In this document: positions 55,083-64,000 of the stretch, piece by piece
Layout of the letters: every line of letters starts with the position of its first letter
Numbering within the stretch: position 1 is the stretch's first letter
Assembly (NCBI RefSeq): GCF_030253575.1
Contig: NC_080557.1
Coordinates: 44,716,501 to 44,780,500, forward strand
DNA from: Rhododendron vialii
Taxonomy: Eukaryota; Streptophyta; Magnoliopsida; Ericales; Ericaceae
Length of the DNA: 64,000 nt
Direction: 5' to 3'
Notes under the pieces: model-generated
Told to the model about the DNA's origin: nothing
Database searches by the model: none
What the model saw: the letters and a program-made list of their open reading frames with translations, nothing else
Made by a program: the position numbers and the translations under genes

Positions 55083-56625
55083 AAACCAATATAATAATGC
55101 CACATCAGCAAACAAGTACTAAACTTGCAAGAGTAGACTTTTTCGTTGCTTCTTGGTTACCAGGGTTAACTTTGCAAGAGTTAACTTTTGGGGGCAAAGT
55201 TTGAATAATTACATAAAAACCTCATCATTACATAAAGACTCCTTGTTTCAAAGAAATTGATTTTCGCGCTCAAACTTTGTACGCAGGCGCTCTACTTTGT
55301 ATATGAAATTACTAGTAACTTCACGTTAAAAGTGGAGCGCTTGCGCAAAAAAGTAAAGTGCCAAAATCACTATCCTTGTTCCAATTATCGTCCAACTTCT
55401 GACTTTTCCTTGCTTTGTGCGTGGAAACACAACCAGTCGTCGTCTAGCTTCCATTGCTCCATCAAGCAAGTATTTTATTCATTTAGACTTTTTTCTTATT
55501 ATTTCCTATACAATAACATATACTAGCGTTGTATCATGTTTAATGCACGGGACAAAAAAATTTACAATTGTGTTTTTTCATTCCCGTGTATCTAACGGGA
55601 CAATGTTAGTTATATTTGTAAAATCAAGTGTAAACAGACAATATTCGATTCCCGATTACTCCAAAAATCAGTTAACTTCATCATTATTATATTGGTATTT
55701 TGTTAGTGAATATTAATAATGTTAAAATCGTTTTTGTTAATGTCAAAATTAGTAGTGCATATAAGATTTGTTACAAATAAAAAAAATCAATAGTCTAGAA
55801 AATAAGGATTAGAGGTTTGGAGGCTTTTGGGGTTCAAACACATTTGTATAGGATTTTGATTGATTGATGTATGCACATAGTTTCATTTTTTCTTTTTGGT
55901 GCTTCGGAATATTATACACATAGTTTCATGCCTATGTTTAAAAATGGATTGGGTATTCGAAATTTAACTTTATTTTTACCGCATCGTTCTTTATGCAGGA
56001 TTTGATGATGGAGGCAACATGCACATCCTCGTTTTGATTTCTCTGGGATGAATTTTGAGGATGACAACAAAGTTTGTTTTTAAATGAAATTGTTATGTGA
56101 ATTATGAGATATGACTCAATGACTCCTCCCTTTCAGAACTTTGGAATTGTATTTTTGTTATATTTGGGAGTAGAACCCAACGCATGATTTATGTCTAGCA
56201 GGAGTGCAAATCACACGTATTTTCATATTGATAATACAAAAAAAATAAAATTATAAGTATATATATTGCTACTTGCCAGGTCCGGATAAGAGACGATATT
56301 ATATGTACGTGTGCAACCATGGTTTTATTTTTATTGAATTGTTAGTAATTTTTTTAATTGAATACTCAGTTTTTAAAAAACCTATTGAAGCACAATGAGC
56401 ATAAAAAAAATTGATGATTCGGTGTGGAGACGAGTAGAATTCTTGATAATGGAAACTGTAGGGGTCTTTATGTAATGATGGGGTTTTTATGTGTAATTGT
56501 TCAAACTTTGCCCCCAAAAAATTAACTCTTGCAAAGTTAACCCCGGTAACCAAAAGCAACAAAAAAAGGACCGATTCTTGCCGGTTCAGTACTTGTTTGC
56601 TGATGTGGCGCTATTTTATTGGTTT
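55083..56625. mobile_element. 1.5-kb element with long (about 165 bp) terminal inverted repeats
   Basis: The left arm 55083-55245 (ACCAATATAATAATGCCACATCAGC to CATTACATAAAGACTCC) is the diverged reverse complement of the right arm 56463-56625. Blocks such as CCACATCAGCAAACAAGTACT, GGTTAACTTTGCAAGAGTTAA and GGGGGCAAAGTTTGAA.AATTACA match. The 1.2-kb interior has no recognisable coding frame. Long TIRs suggest a Mutator-like non-autonomous element, but no 9-bp duplication was identified. Confidence 0.65.
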
Positions 56626-57953
56626 GTCCAGTATTTTTGTTTCTTCGCCTAGGACCTCTAATTGCAGTGTTTAATGCTTCTTTTTAATATGCCGCCAAAT
56701 CTGGCCGGAGATTGAAATGAGTATATGCATCAACAACTACCTTTTTAACGACCGACTGGGTTTTTTTTAATGATCGAATTCAGACTAGCTTGTGAGTATC
56801 TCGAATAATTTCGGGACCATGAAAATAACAATTGCGCGAACCTCCAGATGGACCTAAAGGTTTGGAATGTTTGGTTTTTGTGCGATTCGAAAACGCAACT
56901 CCATAGAGAACAGACGCTTATTAGCTTTCTCGTGTTCACTCGGCCAAACGCTTCGGAGTTGACCATATAAAATGTGATCATTTATAAGATCTAGCAGTAC
57001 ATGTTTAGTAAGCATTCATGTATTTTATGATGATGTCGACTATTATGGATCTATCTGACATACTATATAGCCATGCTTTAGTACAAAAATACTAGTAATT
57101 TTGTAATCATCTCTTAATTTTACCCAAAAGGAATTTCTCCAACTGGTTAAGGCTTGGGGTCTGCCCAGGTCCCCAGCTTGAGTCTCACCATGGCCATCCA
57201 TAGGCTCCCATAAGAATGTCCCAAAGACCGGTGGAGGTCAGAGAAATTAGTCTCAAAATATGCACAAATTAATCCAGAGATACTCTACATTACAAAAAAT
57301 ATAAATAGATAATAAGAAGAAGAATTTTCCGAAGGGGGGCATGGTATGCCAGAAGAATGTCCATTGCCTCCTTTTGCAATGATTGGAATCTAGATACTCT
57401 TGTGCAATGATTCTTCATGGAATCACTCGTATGAAGTAAAATGAGAATCAATGCTCTAAATTGCTCATTTGTAGGTCTTGATGCTTAATTGTCTATGCCT
57501 AAAATTAAGTTAATTAAATATCAATCGGCAAGGGCTTGGTCGTACTACATTTACTTGAAGAGAGATAAACATTCAGAGTCAAATCACTAGTTTCTCTAGT
57601 GAAATGTACGTTTCGTTGACTGATATATACTGATGTCAAATCGATTAGTCTTTTTGAGATGAGATATCGAAATCTATTAATGAACGGCTTAGATCATCAA
57701 TGAGATTGCAATGAATCATATTTTCCATCATCGCTGGACTATAAAAGAGATCGTCACATGAGAAGATCATATTTTCCAGAGTTCGGAATAATTGCATTCC
57801 ATTTGAGAAACCATCGACTGTGTTCGCTTTAGATCTCTAGAACCAACCCCTCTTTGCGAGCATGATCCCTAACAAATTTTATTTTCCATTAATTGTAACT
57901 TACATTTAGTTATCTATCACTCCACTAATTACTCCAAAAGCCTCCCTCACAAG
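56626..57953. other. Intergenic with one SINE-like fragment
   Basis: 57127-57265 has AACTGGTTAAGGC (box A-like) and AGCTTGAGTCTCA (box B-like), spaced as in tRNA-derived SINEs. The rest is unique AT-rich sequence without genes. Confidence 0.4.
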
Positions 57954-58217
57954 TAGAGCTGCAAATGAACCGAGAAGCTCGCGAGAGCTTGGCTCGGCTT
58001 GACTAGTTAACGCGTGGTTCGACTAGTTTAGTAAACAAGCCAAGCTCGAGCTCGAGTTATCGACTCGTTTAGTAAACAAGCTGAATGGAGCTCGGCTCAA
58101 CAAAAACTCGGCTCGGCTCGATTAAAGAAGCTTGTTTAATTAATGACTAAAGCTCCATTTTTTGTATCGTTTGCTAAACGAGCTAAGCTCGAGAATCTCG
58201 ACTCATTTACGGCCCTA
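57954..58217. mobile_element. hAT-like MITE, GAGCTCG-rich family (short copy)
   Basis: It starts TAGAGCTGCAAATGAACC and ends ACTCATTTACGGCCCTA, matching the ends at 3260-3807. The flanks CTCACAAG and CCCAAAAG agree at 6 of 8 positions. The interior is GCTCGAGCTCGAGTT-like. Confidence 0.65.
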
Positions 58218-58305
58218 CCCAAAAGTTTTACAACTCAAACCAAACAAAAATTCATCAATTTCTCAATCACTATCCTAGCCCCCAAGGATGACGAAAATGA
58301 TATAT

Positions 58306-58672
58306 GTACCGACCGTGTGTAGGAAAATCGTATTGATCGGCTGCGCCAGGCCGTCTCCGGCTACCGGACTGCCGATCCGAGCCGTCCAAAATTTTTTTTT
58401 TAAAAAATCGAGGGGCCCACATAGGAATCAATGGCATCCGATGTGTGTATAGTGCTTGATGTAAACACCATTTTTTTCATGTATATGTACAAATACATGA
58501 AAAAAATGGTGTTTAGATTAAGCACCATACACACATCGAATGCCATTGATTCTTGCGAGGGCCCCTCGATTTTTTTTATAAAATTTTTGGACGGCTCGGA
58601 TCGGCCTTCCGGTAGCCGGAGACGGCCTGGCACGGCCGGTCGGTACAATTTCCTTACAAATCTCGTCGGTAC
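58306..58672. mobile_element. Near-perfect 367-bp hairpin element
   Basis: From GTACCGACC (58306) to GTCGGTAC (58672) the two halves are mirror images around a centre near 58490. GCCAGGCCGTCTCCGGCTACCGG, GATCCGAGCCGTCC, TCGAGGGGCCC, AATGGCAT.CGATGTGTGTAT and CACCATTTTTTTCATGTA all have partners. Arms are about 165-180 bp. No coding sense. Confidence 0.85.
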
Positions 58673-58988
58673 ACATAGCATGATTCGATGTATGAGGTGG
58701 ATCTGGTCCTCGAACATTGCCAACTTGGATCGTTGTCCCTTCGTGTGCCCTGTGGATCCCATACTTACCGACGTGTTTAGTCTCTCTCTCAACAGCTACC
58801 GGAGACCAACTTTCGATTAACTGTCCAGTCCAAAACGCCCCGTTTGTCGTTTACGATGTCGCCGCCGAAGTCCATTTGTCGGCAGGGATCCACCAATAAT
58901 CGTTTCCAACCTAAAAGCTCCTAACCCACCAATAATGATTGTTTGATGGAATCGCTTTTGTTCTCAATTTTATCCATCGAATTTAAGT

Positions 58989-59755
58989 AATTATCCGTTT
59001 GTTTTGAAGTAAAATGATTTCCGATGTAAAAGTGTTTTTCATATAAAATGATTTTGCAAAAAGACCAAAAGTTCCGTTTTCATTTTTTGGTGTTTGATTG
59101 ATCGTTGTAAAATGATGTTGTGTTTGTGTGTGTGTATGTTTGTATGTAGGTAGGTATTGCATACAAAATTTTATCGCATTCAATGAGAAAACACAGGGTT
59201 AGGTCCTAGGTGGATAAGATTTGGGGAACCGGAGTCCCTGCAGTGAGGAGGCAGCGCTGCAAATTGCAGCCCCCAAAACGACGTCGTTTTGGGGTGTATA
59301 GGGAATAATCACGTGAATCTCTCTTCCTCTCCCTTGGACCCCTCTGTCTTCTTCGGTCTTCTTCTTTCTTCGTTTTCTGATCTTAATGCCTATCCCCCAA
59401 CCCCACGCAAAACTTCCATCCCCATGCTCCCTCTCTCCGTTCCTCCCTTGGTGCTTCGATCTCTCCTGACGCTTCTTTACAAACAAATTCCATTAATATC
59501 TTTTTTTCAGTTGACTATTTAACAACTTGTTCAATTCTAATTTCTACCTCTAAACCCACCGCTATGTCTGGATTTGTCCAAACTTCGGGACCAAATGGGA
59601 TTACACCACCAAAATCAAAAGCTGCTCTTCAAAAATAGTGAGAGGGATTTGAAAGTTTTTTGGGAAATTTTGGGATTACAGGACCGACAGAGGATTGTGT
59701 TGGTTGAGGACCCAAATAACCAGGAGAGGAGGACCCAAATACTTACAGTTCAATG

Positions 59756-59803
<48 letters not shown>

Positions 59804-60264
59804 CAATTATTTCCTGCGTGCAGCGTTAAGCTGCTCTTATGGTGAAGAGAAGAAAATGAATTACGAACAAGATAGAAGAAGACTGAGGGGTCAGAGGGAG
59901 AGAGAAGAGATTCCCGTGATATTCTCAATACACCTCAAAACGGTGTCGTTTTTAGGGGGCTACAATTTGCAGCTCTTTTCCCTCACTGCAGGGACACCGG
60001 GTCCAAGATTTGGACTGTGGAAGGCTCAGTAAGTAACATAACTATTTGTTGAACAGTGAAGTCAAGTTCGGAAAATGGCTTACCACTTTTTCAAGAGAGA
60101 AAAAGATAATGGCTTACCACTTTTCAAGAAAAAAAAAATATTTTCAGCCATATGAAATAAAATGTTTCACTTGGTAAAATATTTTTGTTTTTTGCACAAC
60201 CAAACACTAAAATATAAGTAAAACATTTTTCAGAAAAATATTTTACGTCCAAATAAACGGAGCC
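58989..60264. mobile_element. Older MITE of the CCGTTTG..CGTAAAATATTTT family, split by a Mutator-like insertion
   Basis: The left edge ATCCGTTTGTTTTGAAGTAAAATGATTT and the right edge AAATATTTTACGTCCAAATAAACGGAGCC match the ends of the clean copy at 63321-63751. The middle is displaced by the 780-bp element at 59225-60004. The left terminal bases have decayed and no target duplication is left. Confidence 0.55.
59225..60004. mobile_element. Non-autonomous Mutator-like element with 9-bp target duplication
   Basis: AAGATTTGG at 59216-59224 and 60005-60013 is a perfect 9-bp duplication, the signature of Mutator-like elements. The ends GGAACCGGAGTCCCTGCAGTG and, on the other strand, GGACCCGGTGTCCCTGCAGTG begin TIRs of about 110 bp that continue through GCTGCAAATTG.AGCCCCC, AAACGAC..CGTTTTG.GGTGTAT and a TCACG.GAATCTCT block. 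The interior has a (GA)n tract (59759-59801) and open frames that look accidental. No MULE transposase is present. Confidence 0.85.
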
Positions 60265-60320
60265 AGATGTTTTTTAATGGCTCTTTAACTCATCTTTTAT
60301 GCTTTCTTTTACGCGAACAC

Positions 60321-61053
60321 TAGGGTTGTCCAGCGGATCAACCAAACCGCCGAAATTGATCCGTCCGTGAACCAAACCGATGTATATGACGGATGGATGC
60401 GGATGAAAAAAACAACAATCCGTCGCGAGCGGATCGAATGCAGATTGGATCCAACGCCCAATCCGCCCAAAGTAAAAAATAAAAAAACGTGAGAAAGAGT
60501 TAAGCCCTTCACAATAAATTATTAGCCCCATCAAAATAGTTTTGGTAAATTTGACAGTACTCCATAAGCTACTTGTTAATGACATAGAAATTTAAACGTT
60601 ATGTCAATACGAAAAATTATTGGCTACTATACTTTTTAGTAAATTTTTGGTATTTATAAAAAATAAATTATAGGCTTAAATATGCCCAAACCACATCCAA
60701 ACCGATCCGACCGAACAACGCTCACGGACTGGTGGTGGATGAGGTAAGTATGAATGTGTGTGTTTTGCTCTCTGATTTTTGGATTTCAAAGAGTTTTTAA
60801 AGCAGATATGAACGTGCTTTATTTAAAAAAATGTTAGCAAAGTTTTGGAAGTTTTTTAGATTTTTTCGAAGTACTTAGGCTGTTTCAAATCCGCCCAAAC
60901 CGACCAAGCCGAACCGCCTAAACCGCAAACCAAACGAATCGAACCGTAAAACACTCACGAACGGTTGCGGATGGAGAAAACAACAATTTAGTGGATGCAA
61001 ATCCGTCTAAGAACCGAACCGATCCGCCTAAAACCGAACTGCGAACAACCCTT
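60321..61053. mobile_element. hAT-like MITE, TAGGGTTGT ends, AACCGATCCG-rich
   Basis: Left TAGGGTTGTCCAGCGGATC and right CGAACTGCGAACAACCCTT are inverted ends. The flanks GCGAACAC (60313-60320) and GCGCACAC (61054-61061) form an 8-bp duplication with one mismatch. Subterminal CCAAACCGA/ATCCGCC motifs repeat on both sides. No transposase. Confidence 0.7.
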
Positions 61054-61540
61054 GCGCACACCGAGTATTATGTAACTTTGGGCCTGACTACCAATAAACC
61101 AACCATCCACGAACTGGGCCCAAACCCTTACCCTGTTAAGTTCAATCTAATATTGGAACACAAAAGATGTTAGGGAAAATGACGGTCAATAACGTGTTTT
61201 GATAATTAAATCTGCCAAGGATATTTTTAGCATTAACAAATATTTCAGCATGTCCTCGGTGGATATTAACTATCAAAATACGCCCCGTGCCATCATTTTC
61301 CCAATAATTATTATAGAATAGATGGTGTTTGATAAATAATAAGTTAGTGATTATTCTCATAGAATACATTGAAACGTCAAACCGGTTGAGAGATTCTAAT
61401 ATCTTGTGAAAATGACAGCTCAGGAAAGGGGAGCATACTCTAGCGTGGACTCTAAAATAAGGCTGGCTCACACTTCCTCTCCCCAAATTGCCACAAACAA
61501 CTTACACACAGTTACACACCAACACCTATGATCTTGAATT

Positions 61541-62562
61541 CAGTGGCAGAGGCATACGAGGCCCAGTGGGGGCACAGGCCCCCACTAGATGGATTTGTTT
61601 TTTGTTTTTTTTTTTTGCATTTGTAAAAAAAAACCTTAGAAGTTTTAGCGTATTATGTTTGAAAAAAAAAAAATCATTGAGGGCATCAGCAGATGGTATC
61701 TTAATATGTTCTTTTTCAACACATATTCGTGTGAGACTCAAGAATAAATATTATGGATCCAATATAAATATGTGATGGAGAAGGGTGTTGGAGCACAACC
61801 TAATAAGGTCCCTTAATCACTAAATAACTAAATTACTCTTAAGGAAGCCTCCATTCACTGAACATTCGCCTCCAAACCACCACGTGTTCAAGAAATTATT
61901 TAGGCCCCGTTCCAGAAATCCACGTGTTCAAGGAATTATTTAGGCCCCGTTCCAGAAATTTTCTTAAAAAATAAGTAGCTTATTTCACATTTTCAAACTC
62001 AAAAATAATGTAAATGAAAAATATTTTTTCAATTTTTTTGTCATCGTATAAAAGATCTCATCGAGATCTTTCAAACAAGATCCATATTGTATATTTTTAA
62101 ATTTCAATAATTCCATAATTTTTGAGTTTGAAATTGCCTTCTTAAAAAATAAGGACTTTTTTCTCTTTCCGGAACGGGCTCTAAGTATGGATTATTGTCT
62201 TATCAGAAAATGCAAATCAAGCGACGCTCCTTTTCGGCCTTTCCCTTATTTCTTTATTTTTCTTCTTAAATCTTTTAATAAGACTTCTCTCTTTTGTATT
62301 TGAAGATGATTCATTTAGACCACTAAGGAACTTATAAATTTATCTGCAAGATATGATATTTTTATTTTTTTTCCTTGTTATTTTAATATTATCTAATAGC
62401 TAAACACTTTTTAAATAGAAATAAGTCTTGAATAAATAGTGCAAAAGAAAAATCAAGGCATGTTAAGTCGTAAAAAGGAGATAGATAATTTTCTGTTTTT
62501 CACAATAAAGTCGGGTGTATGAATTGTGCCCCCATTGGTGCGATTTTCTGGCTACGCCACTG
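61541..62562. mobile_element. hAT-like element, CAGTGGC ends
   Basis: Left CAGTGGCAGAGGCATACGAGGCCCAGTGGGGGCAC and right GTGCCCCCATTGGTGCGATTTTCTGGCTACGCCACTG are inverted ends of about 35 bp with gaps. The flanks ATCTTGAAT and ATCTTGAT differ by one base of length. The interior includes a nested MITE (about 61949-62193, GGCCCCGTTCCAGAAA ends) and a 2x40-bp tandem repeat at 61881-61960. Confidence 0.6.
61881..61960. repeat. Two 40-bp tandem copies containing a MITE end
   Basis: CACGTGTTCAAG.AATTATTTAGGCCCCGTTCCAGAAAT is present twice head to tail (61881, 61921). The second copy leads into a MITE whose right end (GGAACGGGCTC, to about 62193) pairs with GGCCCCGTTCC. The duplication repeated the left end of that MITE. 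Confidence 0.8.
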
Positions 62563-63320
62563 ATCTTGATCGGTTATTTTCTCTCCTTTCTGTATACTAG
62601 CAAATTTCGAAAATCCATTGTTGCCAAAAGCTTTAAACATCTAAGCAGGTACTGAGAATACTTTTGCAATTCCCTTTTAACATTTCTCTTTTGGTGTACG
62701 TTTTAATTAGTGCTTCAATACTTTTATGGTATTTTACCCATTTTCCATCTCTCTCTTAATCCCTCGTTTCCTCTGCCTCTTCTGTTTTGGGTCGAATGGA
62801 AAATCCCGCCAAAGTGAAAACTGAGGTTGTGTTAAACAAAAAAGGATGCAGCTTTGGTTAAAACTGAGGCTGTGATGATTAAAAAAAAAAATACCATCGT
62901 TTTGATAACCATTTTAACCTTTCAATTTTTTGGTTTGATAAAAAATCTGAGACTGGAATTAAAAAATCCGTCTTTAAGTATTCAAAAATTATTGTTTTGC
63001 TTATGGCCTTATTTTATCAGAATTTGTCTTGCACATGCTCTCGGCCTCTAGAAGTCGAATTCTGATAAAATATGCATAAATCGGATAAAAATATGCACAA
63101 CAAATGGTCAAAAGTTATTGATGTGCTTATAGCTTTATTTTATCAGAATTGGCCTCAGTGCACACGCCCAGCCTCCTGTCTTAACAATAGGTCTTTCCTA
63201 TGGCCAGTGATATTCACGCCAATAACCCTATGTTGTTAAATTTCCGTTACTCCAAAATCTATTCTTATAGTAAAAAAACAACTGTTAGATGTTGTTTTAT
63301 TAGAAATGTGTCGCGCGTTA
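62563..63320. other. Intergenic with a diverged direct repeat
   Basis: No gene. AAA.TTATTG.T.TGCTTAT.GC.TTATTTTATCAGAATT occurs near 62985 and 63111, a duplication of about 125 bp that has diverged. Confidence 0.4.
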
Positions 63321-63751
63321 GGCTCCGTTTGTTTTGATGCAAAATGTTTTACAATGTAAAATATTTTCCATGTAAAATATTTTTTCAGAAAACAAACTTC
63401 AAATATTTATTTTCCGTTGTTTGGTTGACACTTGAAAATATTTTCAGAAATCAACAAAATAATGTAGAGAGAGAAAGAAGGGCTTAAATGGTGGAGAGAT
63501 CTGAGATTATTGGAATTGAACGTGGATCTGGACTGATGATCGAGAAAACTGAGCAGTGAGAATTGCAGTAGAAGGCGGCAGGTTTATTTTAGAAAATAAC
63601 TTACGAAAAATTTAAAGGTAAGTCATTTTCATCCAATTGATGAAAAATGTTTTACATGTAAAATATTTTTCTCATTTTTGACACAACCAAATACCGAAAA
63701 ATAGGTAAAACAATTTACATGAAAATATTTTACGTCCAAACAAACGGAGCC
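63321..63751. mobile_element. Tourist-like MITE, GGCTCCGTTTGTTT ends
   Basis: The left end GGCTCCGTTTGTTTTGA and the right end TCCAAACAAACGGAGCC are near-perfect inverted repeats. TTA at 63318-63320 and 63752-63754 is the target duplication. The inner AAAATATTTT.C blocks also pair. Same family as the split element at 58989-60264. Confidence 0.85.
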
Positions 63752-63762
63752 TTAATGTCAAA

Positions 63763-63842
63763 ACTGTTTTTGTTTATGCGAAAATTGTAGTGCACGTAAG
63801 TCACTGTTTTTGTTTATGCGAAAATTGTAGTGCACAAAAAGC
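63763..63842. repeat. 2x40-bp tandem repeat
   Basis: ACTGTTTTTGTTTATGCG followed by AAAATTGTAGTGCAC is repeated at a 40-bp interval (63763, 63803). It leads into the GAGGTTTT/GAGACCCCAAAAC repeat related to 14590-14785. Confidence 0.85.
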
Positions 63843-64000
63843 CTCGGTTTGGATTTTGAGAGAGGTTTTTTAGAGTAATGAGTGGAGAAAGATAGATAGA
63901 GAAAATTTGAAGACTGTGCACAGAGATTTTGAGACCCCAAAACAAACAAGACGGCACTCAAGTTTTGACACAAACAAAAATAGTTTTATTATTATCCTAT

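Noticed and set aside
59574..60032. 152-codon open frame inside the Mutator-like element
   Set aside because: It spans a (GA)n tract (giving Glu-Arg repeats) and the right TIR. No similarity to a MULE transposase was seen.

Overview
The window is nuclear DNA of a flowering plant, most likely a eudicot. It has spliced genes with GT-AG introns, AT-rich intergenic DNA, GA/CT microsatellites and a dense, nested load of plant transposons. The species cannot be named from the sequence. No CRISPR array, rRNA or intact tRNA gene was seen.

Six host genes can be supported. From left to right they are: an AIR12-like secreted DOMON protein (5724-6293, minus, short at its C terminus); RPL32/eL32 (coding 8497-9699, plus, 3 coding exons and a leader intron); the AGC-VIII kinase OXI1 (17139-18846, minus, 2 exons); the histidine-triad protein HINT3 (33779-38260, plus, 7 exons); the TPR/U-box E3 ligase CHIP (41613-45901, plus, 8 exons); and a U-box/armadillo E3 ligase of the PUB9 type (49370-51905, minus, 2 exons). 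I joined the exons by hand. The six proteins come out at 189, 133, 440, 200, 279 and 462 aa, and all but the first agree with the usual family length. The genes do unrelated jobs (redox, translation, oxidative-stress signalling, nucleotide hydrolysis, protein quality control), so this is an ordinary gene neighbourhood and not a cluster.

The largest object is a Ty3/gypsy element of the TAT (Retand-like) lineage at 19626-30332 in minus orientation. It has a 978-bp 3' LTR, a polypurine tract, a primer-binding site and one uninterrupted gag-pol frame of 1964 codons with two RNase H domains. It also has a spliced antisense gene on the plus strand between pol and the 3' LTR, with its own TATA box inside the LTR. 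Its 5' LTR is cut to 55 bp and runs into a 23-nt inverted copy of its own leader. The element therefore looks freshly inserted and coding-intact, but it lacks the promoter that should drive gag-pol.

The remaining space holds many small DNA transposons, several with target-site duplications that can be read directly: a PIF/Harbinger element carrying only the Myb/SANT-like ORF1 (10639-12291, TTA); Tourist-like MITEs (52405-52731 and 63321-63751, TTA); hAT-like MITEs (3260-3807, 40482-41225, 57954-58217, 60321-61053, probably 61541-62562); a Mutator-like element with a perfect 9-bp duplication (59225-60004) nested in an older MITE; and several foldback elements. Two LINE fragments are present. 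One (38929-40022) keeps a 12-bp target duplication and a poly(A) tail. The other (4488-5275) has a 135-bp in-frame tandem duplication. From about 52.4 kb to the end there is no recognisable host gene.
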